A stretch of DNA of 64,000 nucleotides from Curvibacter gracilis ATCC BAA-807 (GTDB taxonomy: Bacteria > Pseudomonadota > Gammaproteobacteria > Burkholderiales > Burkholderiaceae_C), in NCBI RefSeq assembly GCF_000518645.1, contig NZ_JADZ01000013.1:124001-188000 (forward strand). Direction: 5' to 3'. Below are positions 1 to 10,700 of the stretch, piece after piece. Every line of letters starts with the position of its first letter. Position 1 is the stretch's first letter. The notes beneath the pieces are model-generated. The model did not search any database. It was given only the letters and a program-made list of their open reading frames with translations, and had not been told where the DNA came from. Made by a program: the position numbers and the translations under genes.

Positions 1-529
1 AGCTGCCCAGGCCCAGGGTGGCTTCGCCACGGGTCACGCCGAACTGCGGCTTCTTGGTCACGCGGTTGATCAGCCCGCCCGAGGAGCCGCGCCCATACAG
101 CACGGCGGCCGGGCCCTTGAGCACCTCGATGCGCTCGATGTCGGCCAGGTCGCGGAAGTACATCGAATCGTCGCGCACGCCGTCGATGAACTGATCCGCC
201 AGGGCGGTGAAGCCGCGGATCACCACCTGGTCGCGCTGGCCGTCGCCCGTGCTCATGGCCACGCCGGGCACGTTGCGCAGGGCGTCTTCCATCGAGCGGG
301 CGCCCTGGTCGCGCAGCAGCTGGGCCGGCACCACCTGCACCGATTGCGGGATGTCGCGCAGCGGCGCGCTGGTCTTGGTGGCACTGCGGCTGCTGGCGGG
401 CGAGTAGCCCTCATCCTGGGCGCCGTTGACGGTGACTTCCTGCAGGGTCTGGGCCTGGGCCGGCAGGCCGAAGGCGGTGAGAAGCGCCAGGGCGAGCGGG
501 CCACGGCGGAAAAAGCGTTGCTGAAACAT
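1..529 (-). CDS. TonB-dependent (siderophore-type) receptor, N-terminal part, truncated by window edge
   Basis: The minus-strand frame starts with ATG at 529 and stays open to the left edge, so only about 176 N-terminal residues are present. The start gives a signal peptide (MFQQRFFRRG..LPAQAQ), then a TonB-box-like EVTVNG, then a plug domain: DIPQSVQVVP, a NVPGV motif, RGF, DGVRDDSMYFRD, IERIEVLKGPAAVLYGRG and GGLINRVTKKP. These motifs are typical of siderophore receptors of the FhuE/FecA/CirA type, without an N-terminal STN signalling domain. The protein would sit in the outer membrane and import ferric chelates. A Fur-like box at 765-783 upstream and a bacterioferritin gene next in line fit iron control. 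The ligand cannot be told from the plug alone. Confidence 0.9.
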   Translation of the reverse strand, partial: MFQQRFFRRGPLALALLTAFGLPAQAQTLQEVTVNGAQDEGYSPASSRSATKTSAPLRDIPQSVQVVPAQLLRDQGARSMEDALRNVPGVAMSTGDGQRDQVVIRGFTALADQFIDGVRDDSMYFRDLADIERIEVLKGPAAVLYGRGSSGGLINRVTKKPQFGVTRGEATLGLGS

Positions 530-764
530 GGTTGGGCCTCGGGGCACGGGGTGGGTCCGGGGCAGGGGCGCGGGGCGCCCTGCGTCTGCCGGAGCCGGCG
601 TGCCGAGGTCGGAAGTGCCGCCGGTGCGCTTCCGATCCGCTGAGGGGGCTGCGCGCAGGCCAGAGGCCCGCCAGGCGCCCCGGGCCACAAGGGCCGGCAC
701 ACTGGATCCGGGGCTGGCGGGGCCCGTGTCGGGCTTGGCTGGCGTAACGCAAGTTTACATTACA

Positions 765-783
765 AATGAGAAACGTTCGCAAC
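765..783. promoter_or_regulatory. Candidate Fur box upstream of the TonB-dependent receptor
   Basis: The 19-bp sequence AATGAGAAACGTTCGCAAC closely resembles Fur boxes of betaproteobacteria (AATGAGAATNATTCGCATT-like). It lies in the 530-878 gap, about 240 bp upstream of the receptor start and downstream of the bacterioferritin terminator, so it most likely serves the receptor promoter. Apart from this site and the terminator I see nothing else in that gap. Confidence 0.5.
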
Positions 784-830
784 AACTTGACGCGAGGGGC
801 GCGCGACGTGCAGCAAGGGCTGCCGACGCC

Positions 831-855
831 AAAAAAAATGGGCCCGAAGGCCCAT
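831..855 (-). terminator. Rho-independent terminator of bfr
   Basis: On the minus strand a perfect 7-bp stem ATGGGCC / GGCCCAT with a TTCG tetraloop (838-855) is followed by eight T residues (A run 831-838 on the plus strand). It starts 24 bp after the bfr stop codon. Confidence 0.9.
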
Positions 856-878
856 GCTGGTGCGCACCGTGCGGGTGC

Positions 879-1355
879 TTATTCGTGCTCACCCATCTGC
901 GACTGCAGGTAATTGGGCAGGCCCACCTTGTCGATCAGGTCGATCTGGGTTTCCAGGAAGTCGATGTGCTCTTCGGTGTCGTCGAGGATCTTCTGCAGCA
1001 GGTCGCGCGAAACGTAGTCGCGCACGCTTTCGCAGTAGGCGATGCCGTCCTTGATGGTGGCCTGGGCGCCTTGTTCGGCGCCAAGGTCGCAGCGCAGGAT
1101 CTCGGGCACGTCCTCACCGACCGACAGCTTGCCCAGGTCTTGCAGATTGGGCAGGCCGTCGAGCATGAAGATGCGGTCCATGAGCCAGTCGGCATGCTTC
1201 ATCTCGCCGATCGATTCGGCGTATTCCTTCTTGGCCAGCTTGTCGAAGCCCCAGTGCTTGAGCATGCGGTAGTGCAGAAAGTACTGGTTGATCGCGGTCA
1301 GCTCGTTCTTGAGCTGGGCCTGCAGGTGGCTGATGACTTGAGGGTCGCCTTTCAT
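879..1355 (-). CDS. bfr: Bacterioferritin
   Basis: A 158-residue protein beginning MKGDPQVISHLQ, the standard Bfr start, so the internal ATG at 1355 is chosen over the upstream frame opening at 1400. It forms a 24-subunit iron-storage shell with ferroxidase centres and inter-subunit haem. Visible ligands match E. coli Bfr: Glu18, Glu51 and His54 with haem-ligand Met52 in ESIGEMKHAD, plus GLPNLQDLGKL and a later EEHIDFLE motif supplying the second iron pair. It is followed by its own terminator and then a Fur-box-like site for the receptor gene. Full family length; function is well supported. Confidence 0.97.
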   Translation of the reverse strand: MKGDPQVISHLQAQLKNELTAINQYFLHYRMLKHWGFDKLAKKEYAESIGEMKHADWLMDRIFMLDGLPNLQDLGKLSVGEDVPEILRCDLGAEQGAQATIKDGIAYCESVRDYVSRDLLQKILDDTEEHIDFLETQIDLIDKVGLPNYLQSQMGEHE

Positions 1356-1433
1356 GGGATGTCCTTCCGGTTGGGGTGATCGGTGGATTGTGGTGCACAA
1401 CCAGGGCCGGGTGGGCCTGGGCTGGGCGAATTC

Positions 1434-2255
1434 CTAGTAAATCAGGCGCTCGGGCCGGATCTCCTGCAGGATGGTGGTGGCGATCTCCTCGATCGACTTG
1501 GTGGTGCTGCTGAGCCAGCGGATGCCGCTGCGCCGCATCATGGCCTCGGCCTCGTTGACCTCGGCGCGGCAGTTCTCCAGGCTGGCATAGCGCGAGTTGG
1601 GGCGGCGCTCGTTGCGGATCTCGGACAGGCGCTCGGGGTGGATGGTCAGGCCGAACAGCTTCTTGCGGTGGGGCAGCAGAGCCGGCGGCAGCTGGCGGCG
1701 GTCGAAGTCTTCCGGGATCAGCGGGTAGTTGGCGGCCTTCAGGCCGTGCTGCATCGCCAGGTACAGGCTGGTGGGGGTCTTGCCGCTGCGGCTCACCCCG
1801 ACCAGGATCACATCGGCGGCTTCCAGATCGCGGTTGGACTGGCCATCGTCGTGGGCCAGGCTGAAGTTGATGGCTTCGATGCGGTCGTGGTATTCCTTGC
1901 TCTTGCTCACGTCCGAGAAGCGGCCCACGCGGTGGTGCGACTTGATGCCCAGTTCTTTTTCGAGCGGGTGCACAAAGGTGCCGAACATGTCCAGCAGCAT
2001 GCCCTGGCAGCCCTCCTGGATCACGGCCAGCACTTCCATGTTCACCAGCGTGGTGAAGACGATGGGCTTGCGGCCCTCGATCTCACCCGTGTGGTTGATC
2101 TGGCGCACCGCCTGATGGGCCTTGTCGACGGTGTCGATGAAGGGCAGGCGCACATGGCGGGTGCTCATGTCGAACTGGGCCAGGATGGCGTTGCCGAAGG
2201 TTTCGGCCGTGATGCCGGTGCCGTCCGAGATGTAGAAGACTGTGCGGGTGTGCAT
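1434..2255 (-). CDS. ppsR: PEP synthetase regulatory protein (bifunctional kinase/pyrophosphorylase, DUF299)
   Basis: A 273-residue protein starting [19 protein letters not shown], the usual start of the family; an in-frame ATG at 2273 is possible but extends it by six residues. PpsR-type enzymes inactivate phosphoenolpyruvate synthase by ADP-dependent threonine phosphorylation and reactivate it by Pi-dependent dephosphorylation. The P-loop [15 protein letters not shown] is intact, and [13 protein letters not shown] and the C-terminal [11 protein letters not shown] are family hallmarks. It is transcribed divergently from ppsA, its substrate, as is common in Burkholderiales. The 2256-2463 gap must carry both promoters; I could not fix them with confidence. 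Confidence 0.96.
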   Translation of the reverse strand: MHTRTVFYISDGTGITAETFGNAILAQFDMSTRHVRLPFIDTVDKAHQAVRQINHTGEIEGRKPIVFTTLVNMEVLAVIQEGCQGMLLDMFGTFVHPLEKELGIKSHHRVGRFSDVSKSKEYHDRIEAINFSLAHDDGQSNRDLEAADVILVGVSRSGKTPTSLYLAMQHGLKAANYPLIPEDFDRRQLPPALLPHRKKLFGLTIHPERLSEIRNERRPNSRYASLENCRAEVNEAEAMMRRSGIRWLSSTTKSIEEIATTILQEIRPERLIY

Positions 2256-2463
2256 GTGAGAAAGGGTTTCCAAAAAGGTCTGTCAGCCTGACGCCAGCAG
2301 GTCATGGCGCGCCAAGCCTACAATCGCGCATTATCCAAATTCTCACCATGCGCTGTCTTGACCTACAAGCACAAATACAAAGTCGCCCGACGCGCATGGG
2401 CAGCAGCTGCCATGGCCGAAGCGCTGGCAGCGCAGACCCGGTTTTAACTTCTGGAGCTTTCCC

Positions 2464-4857
<2,394 letters not shown>

Positions 4858-4942
4858 GCCTGCGCATGAGGGGGCATCGGAGCCCCCGTCGCCGGGGTAA
4901 GACCTAGGCCTGACGGGCGGCTTCCGGTGCGATCATGCGGGC

Positions 4943-5257
4943 ATGTCTCCACCCGTGGCATCTGAACTTTCTGCGCCGACCCCGGCCGTGCTGACCCAAC
5001 ACCGCTTCTGGTGGTTGCGGGCCTTGCTGCTGGGCGTGTGGGCGGCGGTGTCTTTCGGGGCCTGCTACTTTGCCCGCGATCTGGAGCGCCTGCCCTTGCC
5101 GGGCTGGGGCGGCTCGCTGGGCTACTGGATTGCCTCGCAAGGTGCGGTGCTGGTGTTCATCGCCATCGTGGTGCTGTATGCCTGCGTGCTCAACCGCGCC
5201 GATCGCCGCAGCGCCCAGCCCCAGACCGAGGTCCGGGCCGGGCTTGGGTCCGACTGA
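4943..5257 (+). CDS. DUF4212 small subunit of a sodium/solute symporter
   Basis: A 104-residue protein with two hydrophobic helices (about residues 24-44 and 64-85) and the family features FWWLRALLLGVWAAVSFG and a C-terminal VLYACVLNRAD. DUF4212 proteins are encoded directly upstream of VC_2705-type solute:sodium symporters and are thought to be an accessory membrane subunit. The stop codon shares one base with the next start (TGATG at 5255-5259), indicating translational coupling with the large subunit. Confidence 0.9.
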   Translation: MSPPVASELSAPTPAVLTQHRFWWLRALLLGVWAAVSFGACYFARDLERLPLPGWGGSLGYWIASQGAVLVFIAIVVLYACVLNRADRRSAQPQTEVRAGLGSD

Positions 5258-7362
5258 TGCCGGAGCGTCCGGCGGTGTTGGCTGATCCGGTTGTGCGGCG
5301 TCGCTACGAGCGCCGCCTGTACCGCATTCTGGGCCTGTTCGTGTTGGGCCTGCTGGGCTTTCTGCTGCTCATGGGCTGGGCCGAGCAGCAGGGCCTGTCG
5401 CGGCGCTGGATCGGCCCCATCTTCCTGTTTTCGAGCGTGATGGTGTGCGCCGGCATCGGCATCTACAGCCGCACCACCGATGCCGAGGACTATTACGTGG
5501 CGGGGCGGCGCATTCCGCCCTTCTTCAATGGCATGGCGGCCGCGGCCGACTGGATGAGCGCGGCCTCGTTCATCAGCCTGGCCGGCGCCCTGTACCTGCA
5601 GGGCTTTTCCGGCACCGAGGGCCAGCCCGGCGGCCTGGCCTATGTGCTGGGCTGGACCGGGGGCTTCTGCCTGGTGGCCATGCTGATCGCGCCCTACCTG
5701 CGGCGCATGAACCTCTACACCGTGCCCGACCTGTTCGAGCAGCGCTTCGGTGGCCGCTGGCCCCGGGTGATCGCGGCGCTGGCCGCGGTGGTGTGCTCTT
5801 TCACCTATGTGGTGGCCCAGATCTATGGGGTGGGGCTGATCGCCTCGCGCCTGACCGGCGTGCAGTTCGAGATCGGCATCATGCTGGGCCTGGGCGGTGT
5901 GCTGCTGTGTTCCTTTCTGGGGGGCATGCGGGCCATCACCTGGACCCAGGTGGCGCAGTACATCATCATGCTGCTGGCCTTTCTGATCCCGGTGTCCTGG
6001 CTGGCCTACAAGCAGCTGGGCAACCCGCTGGCGCCGCTGGTGTATGGGCGTCAACTGGCCAAGATCGAGGCGCTGGAGCAGCAGCTCATCGATTCGCCGT
6101 CCGAGCGGCAGGTGGCGGCCGAGTTCCTGCGCCGCTCGCGCGAGTACGAAGCCAACCTGAACAACGTGCCCCAGGCCCTGGTGCGCGAGCGCCAGGCCGC
6201 CCAGGAGCACCTGCGCGAACTGCGCCAGCGCAATGCCGACGTGGCCAGCATCGTGGCGGCCACCCGCGAGGTGGCCAGCCTGCCGCGCGATGCGGCCGCG
6301 GCCCGCGAACAATGGACCCGGGCCATCCAGGAGAACCGCGAGCGCGCCGCCCCGCTGGGGGGTATGCCGCGACACAGCCAGGCCTTTGCCGGCGACCCCG
6401 AGGGCACGCCGGCCGAACGCGAAGCCTTTCACCTGTCACGCCTCAACTTTCTGGCGCTGATGTTCTGCCTGATGGCGGGCACGGCGGGGCTGCCGCACCT
6501 GTTGATCCGTTACTGCACCACGCCCACGGTGGCCGATTCGCGCAGCTCGGTGGCCTGGTCGCTGGTGTTCATCGCCTTGCTGTACCTGAGCGCGCCGGCC
6601 CTGGCGGTGCTGGTCAAGTTCGAGATCATGAACAACCTGGTGGGCAGCACCTTCGGCGCCTTGCCGACCTGGATCGTGCAGTGGGCCAAGGTCGACCCCT
6701 CCCTGGTCTCGGTGAGCGATGTGAATGGCGACGGCTTGCTGCAGTTTGCCGAGCTGCGGCTGGGGGCCGACATCGTGATGCTGGCCACGCCCGAACTCGG
6801 AGGCCTGCCCTATGTGCTGTCGGGCCTGGTGGCCGCGGGCGGTCTGGCTGCGGCCCTGTCGACGGCGGATGGCCTGCTGCTGACCATCAGCAATGCGCTG
6901 GTGCACGACCTGCATCTGTTCCGCAAGGCGGCCTCCAAGGTGGCGCTGGGCGAGCGCCGGGTGATCCTGTCCAAGTTCGTGCTGCTGGCGGTGGCCATGC
7001 TGGCGGCCTTCATTGCCGCGCTCAAGCCGTCCGAGATCCTGCCCCTGGTGTCGGCCTCGTTTTCATTGGCGGCGTCGGCCCTGTTGCCGGCGATGGTGCT
7101 GGGCATCTTCTGGCGGCGCACCACCCGGCAGGCGGCGGTGGTCGGCATGCTGGCCGGGCTGGCGGTCACGGTGTACTACCTGCTGTCCAACTCGGCCACG
7201 CTGATGCTCTGGCTGGGCTGGCCCCCCGGGCCCCGGCTCTGGTACGGCATCCAACCGGTGTCGGCTGGCGTATTCGGTGTGCCTGTGGGCTTCTGCGTCA
7301 TCTGGTTGCTCAGCGCCCTCACGCCGCGCCGACCCGGTCAGGTGCTTGAAGTGCACAGCTGA
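5257..7362 (+). CDS. Sodium:solute symporter, VC_2705-type large subunit
   Basis: A 701-residue multi-pass inner-membrane carrier of the solute:sodium symporter family, probably importing a carboxylate such as acetate, though the substrate is not readable. The ATG at 5257 overlaps the stop of the DUF4212 gene. SSS signatures include DYYVAGRRIPPFFNGMAAAADWMSAASF and VVAQIYGVGLI in the N-terminal half and AGGLAAALSTADGLLLTISNALVHD in the C-terminal half. A hydrophilic, charged insert (about residues 265-395) predicted to be helical/coiled-coil splits the core, and a canonical EF-hand-like loop DVNGDGLLQFAE sits at about 488-499. Both are reported separately as findings. Confidence 0.93.
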   Translation: MPERPAVLADPVVRRRYERRLYRILGLFVLGLLGFLLLMGWAEQQGLSRRWIGPIFLFSSVMVCAGIGIYSRTTDAEDYYVAGRRIPPFFNGMAAAADWMSAASFISLAGALYLQGFSGTEGQPGGLAYVLGWTGGFCLVAMLIAPYLRRMNLYTVPDLFEQRFGGRWPRVIAALAAVVCSFTYVVAQIYGVGLIASRLTGVQFEIGIMLGLGGVLLCSFLGGMRAITWTQVAQYIIMLLAFLIPVSWLAYKQLGNPLAPLVYGRQLAKIEALEQQLIDSPSERQVAAEFLRRSREYEANLNNVPQALVRERQAAQEHLRELRQRNADVASIVAATREVASLPRDAAAAREQWTRAIQENRERAAPLGGMPRHSQAFAGDPEGTPAEREAFHLSRLNFLALMFCLMAGTAGLPHLLIRYCTTPTVADSRSSVAWSLVFIALLYLSAPALAVLVKFEIMNNLVGSTFGALPTWIVQWAKVDPSLVSVSDVNGDGLLQFAELRLGADIVMLATPELGGLPYVLSGLVAAGGLAAALSTADGLLLTISNALVHDLHLFRKAASKVALGERRVILSKFVLLAVAMLAAFIAALKPSEILPLVSASFSLAASALLPAMVLGIFWRRTTRQAAVVGMLAGLAVTVYYLLSNSATLMLWLGWPPGPRLWYGIQPVSAGVFGVPVGFCVIWLLSALTPRRPGQVLEVHS

Positions 7363-7496
7363 GCCCGTTGTGCCGCCTGAGGGGGCTTATGGACAAACCC
7401 CAATTCAAAAGCCCGGCACAGCATGCCAATCTGGCCTGACAATGCCGCAGGCCCCAAAGGGTCTGCACAGGCCGGTTCCAGCAACGCACACTGCCA

Positions 7497-7994
7497 ATGA
7501 TTTACGCCAAGACCGAATTGGGCCAACGCCTTTTCAAGGCCCGTGACCCCGTGCTGACGCCGCGTCAGCGGTCTGCCTTCATCCTGTTCGACGGGGTGCG
7601 GCGGCTGGAAGAGGTGTTGCTGGCCACGGCTGCGTTGGGCATCACCCAGGCGGATGTGCGGCACATGCTGGAATCGGGTTTGCTGGCCCCGGTCGCTCCC
7701 GCCTCTGCACCCTTGTCCAAAGCCCAGGAACCCTTTGAAGAGGGGGAGTCGTCGGTGGACATTTCCCTGTCGCTGCTGCCGCAGGACAGTGCCCGCAGCG
7801 AGCGGCAGCGCTTCAACGACGCCTACCCGGTGGCGGTGGCGTTGACGGCCTCTCTGGGATTGCGGGGGTTTCGCCTCAACCTGGCGGTGGAGGCAGCGGG
7901 CAATTACCAAGCCCTGCTGGCGGTGGCGCCGCGCATCCGCGAAGCGGTGGGCGCCGCACAGTACCAGGCCTTGGAGCGCGCCCTGCTGGGCTGA
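7497..7994 (+). CDS. Conserved hypothetical protein (Burkholderiales-type)
   Basis: A 165-residue soluble protein with no named function that I can assign. The N-terminal third contains LTPRQRSAFILFDGVRRLEEVL followed by a short helix and ITQADVRHMLESGLL, a layout resembling a small winged-helix or adaptor domain. An acidic, Ser/Pro-rich linker (about 70-95) leads to an all-helical C-terminal part ending in QALERALLG. It is a single-gene unit between the symporter and the FKBP gene, with coding-like codon use and a start immediately after a purine-poor leader; no strong ribosome-binding site is seen. Confidence 0.7.
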   Translation: MIYAKTELGQRLFKARDPVLTPRQRSAFILFDGVRRLEEVLLATAALGITQADVRHMLESGLLAPVAPASAPLSKAQEPFEEGESSVDISLSLLPQDSARSERQRFNDAYPVAVALTASLGLRGFRLNLAVEAAGNYQALLAVAPRIREAVGAAQYQALERALLG

Positions 7995-8019
7995 GCGCTC
8001 CGGGCCCGGCGCAGTCTCA

Positions 8020-8721
8020 TCAGGCGACAGCCAGCAGTTCGACGTCGAACTTCAGCGTGGCATTGCCGGGGATCACGCCACCGGCGCCGCGGGCACCGTA
8101 GCCCAGCTTGGCCGGGATGATCAGGGTGCGCTTGCCGCCCACCTTCATGCCTTGCACGCCCAGATCCCAGCCCTTGATGACCATGCCGGCACCCAGGTGG
8201 AATTCAAACGGCGAATTGCGGTCCAGGCTGGAGTCGAACTTGGCGCCCTGGGCACCGCTGTTGTACAGCCAGCCGGTGTAGTGCACGCGCACCTTGCGGC
8301 CGGCCACGGCCTCGGTGCCATCACCGACCACGGTGTCTTCGATCTGCAGATCGGCGGTGGCGGACTCGGGCGACTCGACACCCAGCAACTCGACATCGAA
8401 CTTCAGGGTGGCGTTGGGCGGGATCACGCCGCCGGCGCCACGGGCACCGTAGCCGAGTTCGGGCGGGATGATCAGGGTGCGCTTGCCGCCCACCTTCATG
8501 CCCTGCACGCCTTCGTCCCAGCCCTTGATCACCATGCCGGCGCCCAGGGCGAATTCGAAGGGGTCGTTGCGGTCGACGCTGGAGTCGAACTTGGCGCCTT
8601 GAACACCGTTTTCATACAGCCAGCCGGTGTAGTGCACGCTCACCTCGACGCCGGCGCGCGCTGCCGCGCCCTCGCCAACCGTGGTGTCTTCGTATTGCAG
8701 GCCAGAGGGGGTCGTGGGCAT
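8020..8721 (-). CDS. Tandem FKBP-type peptidyl-prolyl cis-trans isomerase
   Basis: A 233-residue protein made of two complete FKBP domains joined by a short linker (about residues 8-112 and 120-232). Each copy keeps the core: [20 protein letters not shown] and [20 protein letters not shown], then [31 protein letters not shown], and [24 protein letters not shown]. FKBPs catalyse proline isomerisation and act as chaperones. No signal peptide is seen, so a cytosolic site is likely. The start [12 protein letters not shown] is chosen over a longer frame from 8769 because it matches the usual N-terminus of single-domain homologues. The duplication is unusual. Confidence 0.95.
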   Translation of the reverse strand: MPTTPSGLQYEDTTVGEGAAARAGVEVSVHYTGWLYENGVQGAKFDSSVDRNDPFEFALGAGMVIKGWDEGVQGMKVGGKRTLIIPPELGYGARGAGGVIPPNATLKFDVELLGVESPESATADLQIEDTVVGDGTEAVAGRKVRVHYTGWLYNSGAQGAKFDSSLDRNSPFEFHLGAGMVIKGWDLGVQGMKVGGKRTLIIPAKLGYGARGAGGVIPGNATLKFDVELLAVA

Positions 8722-8870
8722 CGGATTTCCTTGCGTGAAGTGCTTCAGTTCGGGAGCCCGGCGGCGCATCCTGGCGCCTGCCGCAGCTCTTTTGAGAGCC
8801 CGGATTATCCCCGAAACCCAGGCGGGGGCCGGGCTGGGGGCTGCCTCAGCCCTGGGCCTGTGAACAGGCT

Positions 8871-9182
8871 TTATGGGGCGCGCCGGGCCCGGCCGGCAGC
8901 CCAGCGGGCGGCAAAAGGCTGCACATCGTGCAGGCGGCGCAGCAGGTCCTTGCCGCTGTCCGTGACCAGGTAGCCGCTGGGGCCATGGTCGACCAGGCCG
9001 GCCTCGCGCAGCTCTTTGAGCCGGGTGTTGAGGGTGTTGGGGGTGATGCCGCCGACGCTGTCCTGCAGCAGTCGGAAAGTCTGGGCGTGCTCATCGCGCA
9101 AGGCCCACAGCACGCGCAGCGCATAGCGCGATTCAAGCAGGTCGAACAACTGGCTGATGGCGCTGACTTCCTTGGCACTCAT
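8871..9182 (-). CDS. HxlR-type winged-helix transcriptional regulator
   Basis: A 103-residue protein with a single DNA-binding domain: [19 protein letters not shown], then [30 protein letters not shown] with the recognition helix, and a beta wing ending [12 protein letters not shown]. This order (GGI.P.TLN.RL.EL...GLV) is that of HxlR/PadR-like regulators. The C-terminus is short and basic. It stands alone, facing the same way as the MarR gene 147 bp upstream; the target is not evident. Confidence 0.8.
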   Translation of the reverse strand: MSAKEVSAISQLFDLLESRYALRVLWALRDEHAQTFRLLQDSVGGITPNTLNTRLKELREAGLVDHGPSGYLVTDSGKDLLRRLHDVQPFAARWAAGRARRAP

Positions 9183-9329
9183 GGTCGCAATCTCCGGCTG
9201 ATGCGCTGGGCGGGCAGGCGCACCGGGCGGCCGCCTGCCATCTCGGCGCGACTATAGCCCAAATTGCACAGTCTGCTACGTCTTTCATAGCTGCAGACGC
9301 CCTGGCAATCAAGCCTGGATGAGGGCAGG

Positions 9330-9791
9330 TCAGAGGTAGATCTTCTGCAGCAGGCGGATCAGGGTCTTGCGTTCGTTCGCGGTCAGCCGGCTGGTGGCAT
9401 CGTCTTCGAGGTCGGCCGCGGTCTGTTCGGCGTCCTTCATCAGGGCCAGACCGGCCTCGGTCAGGTGCAGGCCCATGGCCCGGCCATCACTGGGGTGGGG
9501 GCGGCGCTCGATCAGGCCGCGCCGGTCCATGCTGGCGATGATGCCCACCAGATTGGGCGGCAGGATGTTGAGGGTGGCGCACAGCTGGCGCGAGGTGATG
9601 CCCGGGTTGTGCGCGACCAGCGACAGCACCGAGAAGTCGACCACCTTGAGGCCGTAGACCGACATGCGCTCCATGAACACTTCGATGATCGTCAGCGCGG
9701 CGCGGCGGGCGTTGTAGCCCATCAGGGTTTCGAGGTAGCGGGTGTCCACGCTTTCCACGGCAACAGAGGGGGCAGGTTTCTTCGTAGCCAT
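9330..9791 (-). CDS. MarR-family transcriptional regulator
   Basis: A 153-residue winged-helix dimeric repressor. The DNA-binding part reads GITSRQLCATLNILPPNLVGIIASMDRRGLIERRPHPSDGRAMGLHLTEAG, with the conserved wing motif RRPHPSDGRA. Helices at both ends (NARRAALTIIEVFMERM and NERKTLIRLLQKIYL) would form the dimer interface. It is divergent from ahpC across a 180-bp AT-rich gap; it may control itself or the peroxiredoxin operon. No cysteine of the OhrR sensor type sits in the expected N-terminal position, so a thiol-switch role is not supported. Confidence 0.85.
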   Translation of the reverse strand: MATKKPAPSVAVESVDTRYLETLMGYNARRAALTIIEVFMERMSVYGLKVVDFSVLSLVAHNPGITSRQLCATLNILPPNLVGIIASMDRRGLIERRPHPSDGRAMGLHLTEAGLALMKDAEQTAADLEDDATSRLTANERKTLIRLLQKIYL

Positions 9792-9865
9792 GCCTCCATT
9801 GTGGCGGCAAGCCCTGGCTGGGGCGTCGCGGCTTGTGACTCTGTGGTGACAAATGGCGCGTATTG

Positions 9866-9902
9866 ATAGGTATATGTAATCGTATGAATATGATCAATTA
9901 AT
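9866..9902 (+). promoter_or_regulatory. OxyR-like operator upstream of ahpC
   Basis: Four ATAG/CTAT-like tetranucleotides are spaced by exactly seven bases: ATAG (9866), TAAT (9877), ATAT (9888), TAAT (9899). This is the periodicity of the OxyR consensus, although the second and fourth elements match poorly. A GATAAA at 9924-9929 could be the -10 element. An OxyR site in front of ahpC is expected biologically; the match itself is moderate. Confidence 0.4.
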
Positions 9903-9971
9903 GGGCTCAATGGGCTGGGCTGCGATAAAGTCACGGCTGTCGTTCAACCAACCCCAAGTGAGGAAACAGCA

Positions 9972-10535
9972 ATGTCCCTGATCAACACCCAAGTCCAACC
10001 CTTCAAGGCCCAGGCTTTCCACAATGGCAAGTTCATCGAAGTCACCGAGCAAAGCCTGAAGGGCAAGTGGTCGGTTCTGATCTTCATGCCGGCCGCCTTC
10101 ACCTTCAACTGCCCGACCGAAATCGAAGACGCTGCCGACAACTACGCTGAATTCCAGAAGGCTGGCGCCGAGGTCTACATCGTCACCACCGACACCCACT
10201 TCTCGCACAAGGTGTGGCACGAAACGTCGGCTGCCGTGGGCAAGGCCAAGTTCCCCCTGGTCGGCGACCCGACCCACGCCCTGACCAACGCTTTCGGCGT
10301 GCACATCCCTGAAGAAGGCCTGGCTCTGCGCGGCACCTTCATCATCAACCCCGAGTTGTTGATCAAGACCAGCGAAATCCACTCCAACGAAATCGCCCGC
10401 GATGTCAAGGAAACCGTGCGCAAGCTGAAGGCTGCCCAGTACACCGCCGCTCACCCCGGCGAAGTCTGCCCCGCCAAGTGGAACGAAGGCGCCAAGACCA
10501 TCGCTCCGTCGATCGACCTGGTCGGCAAGATCTAA
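9972..10535 (+). CDS. ahpC: Alkyl hydroperoxide reductase subunit C (peroxiredoxin)
   Basis: A 187-residue typical 2-Cys peroxiredoxin that reduces hydrogen peroxide and organic peroxides in the cytosol. The peroxidatic cysteine is Cys47 in FMPAAFTFNCPTEIED and the resolving cysteine Cys166 in HPGEVCPAKW; the C-terminal YF-like tail is replaced by SIDLVGKI as in other AhpC proteins. A ribosome-binding site GAGGAAA precedes the ATG. It is followed by a terminator-like hairpin and then by its reductase ahpF. Confidence 0.98.
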   Translation: MSLINTQVQPFKAQAFHNGKFIEVTEQSLKGKWSVLIFMPAAFTFNCPTEIEDAADNYAEFQKAGAEVYIVTTDTHFSHKVWHETSAAVGKAKFPLVGDPTHALTNAFGVHIPEEGLALRGTFIINPELLIKTSEIHSNEIARDVKETVRKLKAAQYTAAHPGEVCPAKWNEGAKTIAPSIDLVGKI

Positions 10536-10579
10536 GTCCCTTTCGGACGACGGCCGAGCGCGCTGCGGCGCGCTCCCCC

Positions 10580-10624
10580 GCCGGACAGCGTCATGGCCTT
10601 GCGCCATGCCGTCCGGCTTTTTTT
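10580..10624 (+). terminator. Terminator/attenuator between ahpC and ahpF
   Basis: Long imperfect stem with outer GCCGGAC (10580-10586) pairing GTCCGGC (10611-10617) and inner CATGGC/GCCATG, followed by seven T residues. It probably stops most transcripts after ahpC and lets a fraction reach ahpF, giving the excess of AhpC over AhpF. Confidence 0.85.
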
Positions 10625-10700
10625 CGCCCAAAAATTGGCGCGCACCCCCCGATGGGAGTCCGCAGCGCCCCCCCCAACCGAATTCAAGAAGGAAGCCACC

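Noticed and set aside
4870-4887. Hairpin GGGGGC/GCCCCC after ppsA as a terminator
   Set aside because: The stem is followed by GTCGCCGGGG, with no T run. It may slow polymerase but is not a supported intrinsic terminator.
7497-7994. Naming the small protein after the symporter as a regulator
   Set aside because: The winged-helix resemblance is weak and based on a few residues; there is no second piece of evidence, so it was left as hypothetical.
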